From Gammaproteobacteria bacterium (lineage in GTDB: Bacteria; Pseudomonadota; Gammaproteobacteria; Pseudomonadales; UBA5518): a stretch of 64,000 bases of DNA. Position numbers and translations under genes: made by a program. Each line of letters begins with the position of its first letter. The stretch's first letter is position 1. The stretch covers positions 1,860,001 through 1,924,000 of the forward strand of contig JADIYI010000008.1 in NCBI GenBank assembly GCA_016705365.1, given 5' to 3'. The notes beneath the pieces are model-generated. The model made no database searches. It was not told the origin of the DNA and saw only the letters and a list, made by a program, of their open reading frames with translations. Below are positions 40,793-49,567 of this stretch, piece after piece.

Positions 40793-41929
40793 GTGAGCGA
40801 AAGCGGCGATCAATCAATCGACGAAATCATGGATGGCCGTGCCTGGGACGTGTTTTGTGATGGCCTCAAAGCCGCACGTAGCGTTATTTTCGACCAGAGC
40901 ACTGCCGACAATGCGTTCGACAGGGCAGAAGGCTATCGTTACCTCAGCCGTCTGACCCGTCTCGCATTGGAGAAATTTGTCGAGAACAACGACCCACTGG
41001 TACCGCGGTTGTATCAGCTCAGCCGGGAAGACGCCAAGATAGGCGCCGACAATCCGGATGCCTACTATCAAAACGCGTGTTTGAGCGGGCAGCACGAATA
41101 CCGGCTCTGGGGCAATCGAAATTCGGTCTTTTACCTGGGGATAGGCACCTATACCGGAAATTATGGCAGTTCCGAAGCGTCTGGTCGCAGCGGCTACATT
41201 GAAGGTGACGATCTCGAGATCGCCGACGATGGCAGTTTCGAGATCATACTCAGCACAAAGCCCCATGCAGGCAACTGGCTGCCGATGGAGCCGGAAACCT
41301 CCTCGCTCATCGTTCGCCAGTTTTTTCTGAATCGGGAAAACGAGCAACGTGCCGAACTGCATATCGAGCGGATTGACGCACAGGGTCCGCCGGCTCCTCT
41401 TGATCCATCAACCCTGGCGCAGGCACTGAAAGACAGCGCAGCTTTCGTGAATGGAACCGCTCGCATATTTGCCGGGTGGACGGACATGTTTATCAAGCGA
41501 CCCAACGAACTGAACCTGATGCCGCTGGAGAAGCGTGAATCCGCGCATATGGACCCCAACCAGCCGTTTTTCTACCATGGATATTGGACTCTGGCAGCCG
41601 ATGAAGCATTACTGGTCTCGGCGAAAGAGCCCGAGTGCCGCTATTGGAACTTTCAGGTGAACAATATCTGGATGGAGTCGCTTGACTACCGTTATCACCG
41701 GATCACATTGAACAAGCATAGTGTGTTCCGCGATGACGATGGCTTCTTTACCATCGTTGTTGCCCATCGTGATCCGGGAGTGCGCAACTGGATCGACACG
41801 GCTGGCCACAGTCACGGGACCATGGGTTTGCGCTGGAACGCAGCGCTCAATCCTCCTCGCCCGGACTGCCGCGTGGTAAAACTTTCAGAGCTTGGGAATC
41901 AGATCAAGCCGGCGACCAATGGAAGATGA
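40793..41929 (+). CDS. DUF1214-type protein
   Basis: This 378-residue protein resembles DUF1214 proteins, which bind hydrophobic molecules or act near sterol or lipid catabolism; no reaction is established. The recognisable C-terminal region has WTLAADEALLVSAKEPECRY, then WNFQVNNIWMESLDYRYH and NWIDTAGHSHGTMGLRWN. The N-terminal 150 residues vary. GTG at 40793 is preceded by GGGA nine bases away; a GTG two codons earlier is too close to it. It overlaps the sulfotransferase gene by 11 bases. Its base composition is lower in GC than most of the window. Confidence 0.8.
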   Translation: MSESGDQSIDEIMDGRAWDVFCDGLKAARSVIFDQSTADNAFDRAEGYRYLSRLTRLALEKFVENNDPLVPRLYQLSREDAKIGADNPDAYYQNACLSGQHEYRLWGNRNSVFYLGIGTYTGNYGSSEASGRSGYIEGDDLEIADDGSFEIILSTKPHAGNWLPMEPETSSLIVRQFFLNRENEQRAELHIERIDAQGPPAPLDPSTLAQALKDSAAFVNGTARIFAGWTDMFIKRPNELNLMPLEKRESAHMDPNQPFFYHGYWTLAADEALLVSAKEPECRYWNFQVNNIWMESLDYRYHRITLNKHSVFRDDDGFFTIVVAHRDPGVRNWIDTAGHSHGTMGLRWNAALNPPRPDCRVVKLSELGNQIKPATNGR

Positions 41930-43112
41930 ACTGCGGGTCGGCGCGGTACTCCGCGAAGCTTCGAATCGAACCGGACTCGATGACTTTGGCGGCAGGGATT
42001 TTCTGGAGCCGCTTGGTATTCTCCTTTGCTCGCTCGAAGAGGAAGGACGCCTTACCGTAGCTGGTCGCACTTCGCTGATGGAAAGAATCATCGGTCTGCT
42101 GGTCAACCGCCTGCGACTGCAGTACTGGTTGGCAAAACACCCCGAAATACTCGAAGAGCAGATCGATGATCCCCTGGTGATCGTCGGTTTTCCCAGAACC
42201 GGGACCACGATGCTCCAGCGCCTTATGGCCAGTGATCCCCGGGCTACGGCATTATTGTGGTGGGAAGCGCGAAATCCGGCTCCATTTCAAGGATGGTCCC
42301 CGGCACTCGCTGCTCGGACGCCGGATCAGCGCATCGCCGATGCGAAGGAGCAGATGCGACGGATGCTGGAGGGGAATCCGGATCTGGCGGCAGTTCACCC
42401 GTTTGATGCGGAGGCCCCCGACGAGGACGCGATACTTCTCGAACATGCGTTCAGATCCTCGGCTCCAGCCTCTCTCGGCAATATACCGACCTACCTGAAA
42501 TGGCACCTCGGTCATGATAACCGGGCGGCCTACCAGTACCTGAAGCAGGCGTTGCGCTGCATCCAGTGGCAGAAAAGACATCGTGGTGAGGCGGTAGGGC
42601 GATGGGTTCTCAAGGCCCCGGAACACATGAGTCATCTCCTGCTTCTCTTCGAACAGTTTCCCAAGGCTACCGTAATTCAACCGCACCGCGATCCAGTGGA
42701 AATTTATCCCTCGCTCGCAAGCATGGTCTTTGAGCTAAGGCGCCTGGCGAGTGATAGTGTCGCTCCGACAGAGGCGGCAGCTTATGTGCGCACCTCCTCG
42801 GCTCATCGAATCACCCGGCTGCTCGAGGCGCGACGCGTACTGCCGGCAGAGCGCTTCATCGATATCCGGTTCAAGGATGTGATGTCGGATCCGATAGGAC
42901 AGATCGGATACATCTACGGGAGACTCGGAATCGATTTTACGCATGAAGCAAAGCAGTGCATGAATTCTTGGGTAGCGGAAAATCGTCGCGAGCAGCGGCC
43001 GATGCACGAGTATACGCTTGAGCAGTTCGGTTTCGATGCCCGGGAAATCCGCCAGGAGCTGGCAGAATATCGTGAGACTTATGTGCTACCTTTCAGTCAG
43101 CGTGCGGGCTAA
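41919..43112 (+). CDS. Sulfotransferase family protein
   Basis: This 397-residue protein belongs to the PAPS-dependent sulfotransferase family. The 5'-phosphosulfate loop is LVIVGFPRTGTTMLQRL (residues 86-102), followed by the family segment NIPTYLKWHLGH and KAPEHMSHLLLLFEQFPKAT. The 3'-phosphate binding region is HRDPVEIYPSLASM. The ATG at 41919 overlaps the DUF1214-like gene. The acceptor could be a sterol, alcohol or lipid; the partners (epimerase, DUF1214) suggest a small hydrophobic compound. Like its partners it has lower GC and a more mixed codon use than genes on either side. Confidence 0.9.
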   Translation: MEDELRVGAVLREASNRTGLDDFGGRDFLEPLGILLCSLEEEGRLTVAGRTSLMERIIGLLVNRLRLQYWLAKHPEILEEQIDDPLVIVGFPRTGTTMLQRLMASDPRATALLWWEARNPAPFQGWSPALAARTPDQRIADAKEQMRRMLEGNPDLAAVHPFDAEAPDEDAILLEHAFRSSAPASLGNIPTYLKWHLGHDNRAAYQYLKQALRCIQWQKRHRGEAVGRWVLKAPEHMSHLLLLFEQFPKATVIQPHRDPVEIYPSLASMVFELRRLASDSVAPTEAAAYVRTSSAHRITRLLEARRVLPAERFIDIRFKDVMSDPIGQIGYIYGRLGIDFTHEAKQCMNSWVAENRREQRPMHEYTLEQFGFDAREIRQELAEYRETYVLPFSQRAG

Positions 43113-43279
43113 ACCCGGCTGCCACATACCCGATCGGATCTAGCACTCTTCCTGTTCGCGATGGCCCGTCAATTCATCGTTGAACAAGCACTTCAGCGCC
43201 GCCCCCCACCGCACGAACCACTTGCGGAGTCGAACAACAAACTCGATTGAATGCCCGCCGGGCACCGGAGAAAAAGCTG

Positions 43280-44437
43280 ATGGGAACTCTCAACGTGGAG
43301 CCGGCCAGCACGCCGGACTACCGGCGCCTGGCCGAGAAACGCTTGCCGCGTTTCCTGTTCGACTACATCGATGGCGGCGCCAACGATGAATTGACGATGG
43401 CGGCAAATGTCGCCGATTTCCGCGCTGTGCGCTTGAAGCAGCGGGTGATGCGTGATGTGTCGAGCATCGACACATCGACCACGCTCGCAGGGGACCGCAG
43501 CGCGATGCCGCTGGTGCTGGCACCTGTCGGCATGGCAGGAATGATGGCGCGGCGTGGCGAGGTGCAGGGCGCGCGTGCGGCGCAGGCCGCGGGGGTGCCG
43601 TTCACCTTGTCCACGGTCGGGGTCTGTACGCTCGAGGAGGTGCGCGCCGCCTCTGCGCGGCCGTTCTGGTTCCAGCTCTATATGCTGCGCGATCGCGACC
43701 TGGTGCGTGCACTGCTGCAACGTGCACGCGCGAGCGGTTGCTCGGTGCTGGAATTTACCGTCGACCTCGCGGTGCCGGGCATGCGTCACCGCGATACGCG
43801 CAACGGCATGTATGGCGGCACTTCCGCGCGCGCATGGCTGGCGCGGGCCTGGCAACTCGGCACGCGACCGGCCTGGGTAATCGATGTGGGGCTACGCGGC
43901 AAACCCCATGTGTTCGGCAACCTGGCCGAGATGGTATCGGACCCGACGAACATGGATGCATACAGGACGTGGGTCGGGGAGCAGTTTGATGCCTCCGTCA
44001 CCTGGCGCGACATCGAATGGCTGCGTGGTATCTGGGACGGCAAGCTGCTGATCAAGGGGGTGCTCGAAGCCGACGACGCACGTGCCGCAGTGGATGCGGG
44101 CGCGGACGGGGTGATCGTGTCCAATCACGGTGGCCGCCAGCTCGATGGTGTTGCTTCCGCGATCAGCAAGCTGCGCCCGGTGGTCGAGGCGGTCGGCGAA
44201 CGCTGCGAAGTGCTGGTCGACGGCGGCGTACGCAACGGCCTCGATATCGTGCGGGCACTGGCGCTCGGCGCGCGTGGAGTGCAGATCGGTCGACCCTGGG
44301 TGTGGGCCGCGGCGGCGCGTGGAGAGGCCGGCCTCGCTGCCTTGCTGGCAGTGTTCCAGCGCGAGATGGCGGTGGCGATGGCGCTGATGGGTGTGAGCCG
44401 TGTGCAGCAGATCAACCCCGGGCTGCTGGATGGCTGA
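43280..44437 (+). CDS. FMN-dependent alpha-hydroxy-acid dehydrogenase (LldD family)
   Basis: This 385-residue FMN enzyme oxidises an L-2-hydroxy acid, with lactate or mandelate-like compounds as typical substrates. The N-terminal RLPRFLFDYIDGGANDELT segment is standard. FMN-contact regions include PLVLAPVGMAGMMARRGEVQ and FTLSTVGVCTLEEV. The catalytic His is in VSNHGGRQLDGV and the phosphate loop is LVDGGVRNGLDIVRAL. The ATG at 43280 has GGAG nine bases upstream. It is followed by an SDR gene 167 bases on. The chain lacks a membrane anchor but LldD proteins are often membrane-associated. The substrate cannot be told from sequence. Confidence 0.93.
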   Translation: MGTLNVEPASTPDYRRLAEKRLPRFLFDYIDGGANDELTMAANVADFRAVRLKQRVMRDVSSIDTSTTLAGDRSAMPLVLAPVGMAGMMARRGEVQGARAAQAAGVPFTLSTVGVCTLEEVRAASARPFWFQLYMLRDRDLVRALLQRARASGCSVLEFTVDLAVPGMRHRDTRNGMYGGTSARAWLARAWQLGTRPAWVIDVGLRGKPHVFGNLAEMVSDPTNMDAYRTWVGEQFDASVTWRDIEWLRGIWDGKLLIKGVLEADDARAAVDAGADGVIVSNHGGRQLDGVASAISKLRPVVEAVGERCEVLVDGGVRNGLDIVRALALGARGVQIGRPWVWAAAARGEAGLAALLAVFQREMAVAMALMGVSRVQQINPGLLDG

Positions 44438-44604
44438 TCATTCATGCGCTGCGTCGGCGGCAATACCGCTGTCCACATTTCAGCACGTAAGACGCTTCAT
44501 CAGCATGAAAAAGTGCAGGATACGCGGTCGGGCACGCATGCCTTGCACCTCGGGGGCGAACCTGAGGCACAATGCCGGCATTACAACACTTGGAGCACAA
44601 GCGT

Positions 44605-45363
44605 ATGGGGATTCTCGACGGCAAGGTGGCACTGGTAACCGGTGCAGGTCAGGGAGTGGGACAGGGCATCGCGCTGGCGCTCGCCGGCGAAGGTGCGCGG
44701 CTGGTGGTGGCGGGACGCACCGAGGGCAAGCTGCTGGAGACCGTGGCGGAGATCGAGCGCCGTGGCAATGGGCCTGCGGTGGCGGTGGTATGCGACGTGA
44801 TGATCGCCGCCGACATCGAACGCTGCGTGCAGGCTGCCGTGGACGCCTTCGGGGGCATCGATATCCTGGTGAACAACGCCCAGGTAGTGCCGCTCGGGCA
44901 CCTGCTCGATGTCAGCGAGGAGCACTACCAGGAAGGCATGGACTCGGGGCCGCTGGCAACGCTGCGCTTCATGCGTGCCTGTCATCGGTATCTCAAGGGC
45001 GGCGGCAGCATCGTAAACCTCGGATCCTCGTCATCGATTCGCTGGGATCCGATCGGTTACGGTGCCTATGCCGCGGCCAAGGAAGCGATTCGCGCCCTGA
45101 CCCGCGCGGCCGCCTGCGAGTGGGGCGGGGATGGCATCCGGGTCAATTGCATCCTGCCGCTGGCGATGTCGCCGGCGATGGACGGCTGGATCGCCTCGCG
45201 CCCCAAGGAGGCGCAGGCACTTTTTCGCACCATACCGCTCGGGCGCGTGGGTGATTGCGAGACCGACATCGGGCGCGTGGTGGTGTTTCTGTGCGGTCCT
45301 GACGCCAGTTACATAACCGGGCATTCGTTGCCGCTCGACGGCGGCCAGGCGTTCATGCGCTGA
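44605..45363 (+). CDS. SDR family oxidoreductase
   Basis: This 252-residue classical SDR binds NAD(P) by KVALVTGAGQGVGQGIALAL (residues 7-26). The usual NNAG motif is NNAQ here, a common change. The catalytic residues are Ser in NLGSSSSIRWD and Tyr-Lys in YGAYAAAKEAIRAL. The C-terminus (TGHSLPLDGGQAFM) matches the family. GGAG is eight bases before the ATG. It is followed by uppP after two bases, so they may share a transcript although their functions differ. The substrate is unknown; hydroxyl-group oxidation of a steroid or lipid fits the context. Confidence 0.9.
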   Translation: MGILDGKVALVTGAGQGVGQGIALALAGEGARLVVAGRTEGKLLETVAEIERRGNGPAVAVVCDVMIAADIERCVQAAVDAFGGIDILVNNAQVVPLGHLLDVSEEHYQEGMDSGPLATLRFMRACHRYLKGGGSIVNLGSSSSIRWDPIGYGAYAAAKEAIRALTRAAACEWGGDGIRVNCILPLAMSPAMDGWIASRPKEAQALFRTIPLGRVGDCETDIGRVVVFLCGPDASYITGHSLPLDGGQAFMR

Positions 45364-45365
45364 GC

Positions 45366-46196
45366 ATGGAAACCTGGCCCGCATTGCAGGCGTTGCTGCT
45401 CGGCATCGTCGAAGGCTTGACCGAGTTCCTGCCGATATCGAGTACCGGGCACCAGATCATCGTGGCCGATCTGCTTGGTTTCGGCGGCGCGCGCGCCCAG
45501 GCTTTCAACATCATCATCCAGCTCGGCGCGATACTCGCGGTGATCTGGGAATATCGCCTGCGCATCATCGCGATCGTGAGCGGAGTGCCACGCGATCGCG
45601 GCGCGCAGCGATTCACGATCAACCTGCTGGTGGCCTTCCTGCCGGCGGCGACGATGGGCGTGCTGTTCGCCGACCTGATCCACGCCTGGCTGTTCAACCC
45701 GCTCACGGTGGCGTGTGCGCTGGTAGTCGGCGGTGTGCTGATGCTGTGGGTCGAGCAACGCACTCACGCGGTGGCGGTCGAGACCGTCGAGCAGATGCAC
45801 TGGTCGCAGGCATTGAAGGTCGGCTGCGCGCAATGCCTGGCGCTGGTGCCGGGCACCTCGCGGTCGGCGGCGACCATCATCGGCGGCATCCTGTTCGGGC
45901 TCTCGCGCAAGACGGCCACGGAGTTCTCCTTTTTCCTGGCGATGCCGACCATGGTCGGCGCGGCGGTGTACTCGGGCTGGAAATACCGCGCGCTGTTCGA
46001 GGCCTCCGATCTGCCACTGTTCGCGCTCGGCTTCCTCGCCGCCTTCGCGGTCGCGATGCTGACGGTGCGCGCGCTGCTGCGCTTTATCGCCAGCCACAGT
46101 TACGCGGTGTTCGCGTGGTACCGCATCGGCTTCGGCTTGATGATCCTGCTGAGCTGGCGCTTGGGTGCAATCGACTGGTCGACGGCCACGCCATGA
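45366..46196 (+). CDS. uppP: Undecaprenyl-diphosphate phosphatase
   Basis: This 276-residue polytopic membrane protein dephosphorylates undecaprenyl diphosphate, recycling the carrier for peptidoglycan. The first catalytic region is GIVEGLTEFLPISSTGHQII (residues 13-32) and the second is VPGTSRSAATIIGGILFG. Six to eight hydrophobic helices follow. The Glu pair in EGLTEF and the Ser/Arg of PGTSRS are the family's active residues. It sits two bases after an SDR gene and overlaps a possible 62-residue ORF. Its place in a catabolic neighbourhood is unusual but overproduction can give bacitracin resistance. Confidence 0.97.
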   Translation: METWPALQALLLGIVEGLTEFLPISSTGHQIIVADLLGFGGARAQAFNIIIQLGAILAVIWEYRLRIIAIVSGVPRDRGAQRFTINLLVAFLPAATMGVLFADLIHAWLFNPLTVACALVVGGVLMLWVEQRTHAVAVETVEQMHWSQALKVGCAQCLALVPGTSRSAATIIGGILFGLSRKTATEFSFFLAMPTMVGAAVYSGWKYRALFEASDLPLFALGFLAAFAVAMLTVRALLRFIASHSYAVFAWYRIGFGLMILLSWRLGAIDWSTATP

Positions 46197-46381
46197 GCGA
46201 GCATGCCGCGCGCGCCGCTGCGAAGGTGGAAACGGCGGGGATACCCTTCCCGCTCCTCGGCGAACAGCAGATCATCGACGTGGTGCTCGGCGCCGTGTCG
46301 CATCGCGTCCGGCTGAAGCAACGTCGCCGGAGTGGTGCGCGCGGTAAGCGGTTGGCAGTTGCGCGCGGTTTCGCCGTATGA
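46193..46381 (+). CDS. Possible small basic protein after uppP
   Basis: An ATG at 46193 overlaps the uppP stop by four bases (ATGA) and opens 62 codons. The chain begins MSEHAARAAAKVETAGIPF and ends with a basic run, RVRLKQRRRSGARGKRLA. I recognise no family and see no homologous feature. The overlap favours translation, but GC-rich DNA often has such open frames by chance. The following 56 bases to the lipoprotein gene show nothing else. Confidence 0.3.
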   Translation: MSEHAARAAAKVETAGIPFPLLGEQQIIDVVLGAVSHRVRLKQRRRSGARGKRLAVARGFAV

Positions 46382-46437
46382 TTGATGCGTCCGGTTTCCC
46401 TGGCCGGGCGCATGACGGTCGATCGGAGTAGATATTC

Positions 46438-47100
46438 GTGGTTATCCGGTTCTGTTTGCCATCGCGCTTCCTGTTGCTCCTGCTCGTGGCGCTGCCGGTC
46501 GCGTGTACCACCACCACCATCGACGAGAAGCGGGTTGGCTCGGCCTCGGTCGGCAGCGGCGATGCGATCGTGGTGCTGGGGCGCAGACACAGCAGCGACT
46601 ACGAGACCGAGCCCGATTTCATCCGCTGCATCGGTCGCGGGGTGGCCTCCGGTGGTGCGCATGTGGTTCCCGAGATCGAGTTCCTGAATGCGTTCTATCC
46701 GTGGTTCGAGCCGCGCACCGCGCCGATGAGCCTGGAGCGCCTCGATGCGCTGATGCAAAAGCCGCAGGTGGCCGCGCGCATCCGGGAAATGAACCTGCAT
46801 TACATCGTATGGGTTGACGGTCAGACCGAAACCGTCGACAAGGCAGGCTCGATTTCCTGCGCGGTCGGCCCGGGCGGCGCGGGATGCATCGGCTTCGGCA
46901 CCTGGGATGATGCATCCAATTATGAGGCGAGCGTGTGGGATGTGCGCGCGAAGGAGTCGATTGCGAAGATCAGTGCCGAGGCAGCCGGCACTTCCTACAT
47001 GCCGGCGCTGATCGTGCCGGTGCCTTTGATCGCACGCGTGCAGGCGGCTGCCTGTGACGGCCTGACGACCCAGCTGCAAAAGCTGTTCGCGACGCCATGA
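46438..47100 (+). CDS. Lipoprotein of unknown function, paired with M48 protease
   Basis: This 220-residue protein starts at a GTG (46438) with GGAG upstream and has a lipoprotein signal: hydrophobic residues 10-22 end in ALPVAC, lipobox Cys23. The mature part has no family I know. It contains EPDFIRCIGRGVASGG and the Cys-flanked Gly-rich ISCAVGPGGAGCIGFGTWDD. The Cys pairs may form disulfides in the periplasm. Its stop overlaps the start of the M48 protease gene by four bases, so the two are coupled and probably act in the same outer-envelope process. Confidence 0.82.
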   Translation: MVIRFCLPSRFLLLLLVALPVACTTTTIDEKRVGSASVGSGDAIVVLGRRHSSDYETEPDFIRCIGRGVASGGAHVVPEIEFLNAFYPWFEPRTAPMSLERLDALMQKPQVAARIREMNLHYIVWVDGQTETVDKAGSISCAVGPGGAGCIGFGTWDDASNYEASVWDVRAKESIAKISAEAAGTSYMPALIVPVPLIARVQAAACDGLTTQLQKLFATP

Positions 47101-48539
47101 ACCGGTTTTTGTCGCGCGCCCTGCTGCTTGCACTCGGCTGGACGGCCATGGCGGCGTGGGGCATGTCGCAGTCGAAGGAGATCGAGATCGGCCGCGAGAT
47201 GCACAAGGAGATACTCGCCAAGATGCCGATCTACGAAAACGCCGCGCTAACGCAGTACGTGGCGCGCATCGGACAGCAGCTGGCCAAAAACGGCGATCGC
47301 CCGGAACTCGAATACACCTTCACCGTGATCGACAGTGGCGATATCAATGCATTCGCCACCCCGGGCGGTTTCGTCTACATGAACCGCGGGCTGCTTGCCT
47401 ATCTCGACAGCGAGGCCGAACTCGCCGCGGTGGTCGCGCACGAAATCGCCCACATTACCGAGCGCCATGCCTCGCGCCAGGACTGGATGTCGAAGGCGAG
47501 CGGCGTGGGCTCGGCGATTCTCGGCGTGCTGGTCGCGGTCCAGACCGGCAGTGGAGCGGTCGGTGGCGTGACCCAGGATGCGGCTTCGAGCGCCGGCACG
47601 GCGATGGTGCGCGGCTACGGGCGTGACATGGAACTCGAGGCGGACCGGGTCGGTGCGCGCATCATGCACAAGACCGGCTATGACCCCCAGGCCATGATCG
47701 AGGTGCTGAGCGTGCTGAAGGAGCAGGAGAGTTTCATGCGCGCGCGCGCCAGGAAGGAGGGCACGCAGGCGGTGGCCTACCACGGCGTGTTTTCCACCCA
47801 TCCGCGCAATGACGAACGTCTGAAGGAGGTGGTTGCCGCGGCCGGCGAGCTCGATGATGGTGTCGTGCGCGATGCGCATGCCGAGGATTTCCGCGCCGCC
47901 ACCGAAGGCATGAAATTCAGCGAGCAGGCGCGCTCGGCCGCGGTGATCGACAATCGCTATTACAACGGAAAGATGGGGTTTACGGTTGCATTCCCGACCG
48001 ACTGGAAAGTGGTGAAGCGCTCGAGTACCGTGCTCGCCGGACCCAACCGCGACAACACCATCCTGCAGATGTCGGTGAAGCGCGCCTTGCCCGAGATGAA
48101 ACCGGCGGAGTTCGCTGCCAGCATGCTGAACCTGGGCGGGGCGCGCGAGGCGGAGGATTTTTCCGGGGACGAGATCACCGGCTACACCGCGCTCTACCCG
48201 GGCCAGGGCGGAGCGCCGCCGCGGCGTATCGCGGTGCTGTATTTCGGTTCCTATGCCTATGTCTTCGAAGGGCGCACCGCGAACGCAGCGCTCGCGTCCT
48301 TCTACGACACCCTGTTCGTTTCCTCGGTACGCAGTTTTCGCCCGATGAGCGGTGCCGATCGCGATGCGGTGCTCGGCATCAACGTGCATTACCTGCGCGC
48401 CCCCGAGGGCATCAGCTTTGCAAAGCTGGCCGAGATCAGCCCGCAAAAGCCCTACCCGGAGGAAACGCTGCGCCTGGTGAATGGCTACTATCCGCGCGGT
48501 GAACCGCAGCCGGGGGAATGGATAAAGGTTTTCAGGTAA
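47097..48539 (+). CDS. M48 family zinc metalloprotease with extra C-terminal domain
   Basis: This 480-residue periplasmic protease resembles BepA/LoiP-type M48 enzymes in envelope quality control. A short signal peptide (residues 1-20) is followed by SQSKEIEIGREMHKEILAKM. The zinc site is AVVAHEIAHITERHA (H115, E116, H119), and the third ligand is in MELEADRVGARIMHKTG. GVFSTHPRNDERLKEV is the typical C-terminal end of the catalytic part (about residue 245). The last 190 residues form an added domain beginning NGKMGFTVAFPTDW, not the TPR domain of BepA. The start overlaps the lipoprotein gene. Confidence 0.93.
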   Translation: MNRFLSRALLLALGWTAMAAWGMSQSKEIEIGREMHKEILAKMPIYENAALTQYVARIGQQLAKNGDRPELEYTFTVIDSGDINAFATPGGFVYMNRGLLAYLDSEAELAAVVAHEIAHITERHASRQDWMSKASGVGSAILGVLVAVQTGSGAVGGVTQDAASSAGTAMVRGYGRDMELEADRVGARIMHKTGYDPQAMIEVLSVLKEQESFMRARARKEGTQAVAYHGVFSTHPRNDERLKEVVAAAGELDDGVVRDAHAEDFRAATEGMKFSEQARSAAVIDNRYYNGKMGFTVAFPTDWKVVKRSSTVLAGPNRDNTILQMSVKRALPEMKPAEFAASMLNLGGAREAEDFSGDEITGYTALYPGQGGAPPRRIAVLYFGSYAYVFEGRTANAALASFYDTLFVSSVRSFRPMSGADRDAVLGINVHYLRAPEGISFAKLAEISPQKPYPEETLRLVNGYYPRGEPQPGEWIKVFR

Positions 48540-48750
48540 TTGCGGACCAGGTTGCCGCGGGGGGATCGATGCCGATCGGGATTTCTGCAACGCCCGCTTG
48601 CGCCCGCCGATTTCCGCAAGCGCCGCGCTGAGCGGGGATGCCAGGAACGGATGAGCGCAAGCGCGATTGCCGCTGCCGCTCGACAACTGCTCTAATGCCG
48701 CGGTTTCGCGCACGGCGTGCGCCTCACCAACAAATGCGGAGCCAATGATC

Positions 48751-49524
48751 ATGGGTAGAGTCCAGGGCAAGGTCGTTATCATCACCGGTGCGCTCGGTGG
48801 CATCGGCCGTGCCGATGCGGTGCTGTTTGCACGCGAGGGCGCGAAGCTGGTGCTGACCGATGTGGTGGATCGCGGCGGGCGCGAATTTGCCGAATCGCTC
48901 GGCACCGAGGCCCTGTTCCTGAGCCATGACGTCACCAGCGAGGAAGACTGGATCCGGGTAGTGGCCGCGGCCGAGGAGCGTTTTGGCCGTCTCGACGGGC
49001 TGGTCAACAACGCCGGCATGATGGTGCTTGGCAGCGTGGTGGATACCACGCTCGAGCAGTGGCGGCGGGTGCATGCGGTCAATCTCGACGGGGTGTTTCT
49101 CGGCTGCAAGCACGCGCTGCCGGCGATCGAGCGTGCCGGGGGCGGTGCGATCGTGAACATCTCCTCCATCGCGGCAATGCACGGGGTGCCGTTCGTGGCG
49201 GCCTATTGCTCGAGCAAGGGCGGTGTGCGCTCCCTGACCAAGGCGGTGGCGGTGCACTGCCGCGAGGCAAAAAACAAGGTGCGCTGCAACTCGGTGCACC
49301 CCGATGGCGTCAGGACGCCGATGGTGGTCAAGGTGGCCACCGGGCAGGACCAGGCGACCCGCGCCGAGATCGAATCGATATCGCAGCACAGCACCCGCTT
49401 CTGCGAGCCCGAGGACATCGCGAGCGTGGTGCTGTTCCTGGTCTCGGATGAATCACGCTATGTGAACGGTGCCGAAATCCTGGTCGACAACGCGGCGCTG
49501 GTGGTCGGTCCGCCACCGGCCTGA
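48751..49524 (+). CDS. SDR family oxidoreductase (hydroxysteroid-dehydrogenase-like)
   Basis: This 257-residue classical SDR has KVVIITGALGGIGRADAVLF at the N-terminus and LVNNAGMMVLGSVVDTT later. The catalytic Ser is in NISSIAAMHGVPF and the Tyr-Lys pair is in AYCSSKGGVRSLTKAV. The C-terminal SRYVNGAEILVDNAALV is normal for the group, in which many members oxidise or reduce ring hydroxyls of steroids. The ATG at 48751 is used; an ATG two codons earlier is nearly as good, as GCGGA lies 4-10 bases away. It converges with the large kinase gene across a 43-base gap. The 211 bases upstream hold only scattered short repeats. Confidence 0.88.
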   Translation: MGRVQGKVVIITGALGGIGRADAVLFAREGAKLVLTDVVDRGGREFAESLGTEALFLSHDVTSEEDWIRVVAAAEERFGRLDGLVNNAGMMVLGSVVDTTLEQWRRVHAVNLDGVFLGCKHALPAIERAGGGAIVNISSIAAMHGVPFVAAYCSSKGGVRSLTKAVAVHCREAKNKVRCNSVHPDGVRTPMVVKVATGQDQATRAEIESISQHSTRFCEPEDIASVVLFLVSDESRYVNGAEILVDNAALVVGPPPA

Positions 49525-49567
49525 CGCCGCCATACGCCGCGGCGCACGCCGTCCGCAGCACCCAGGC

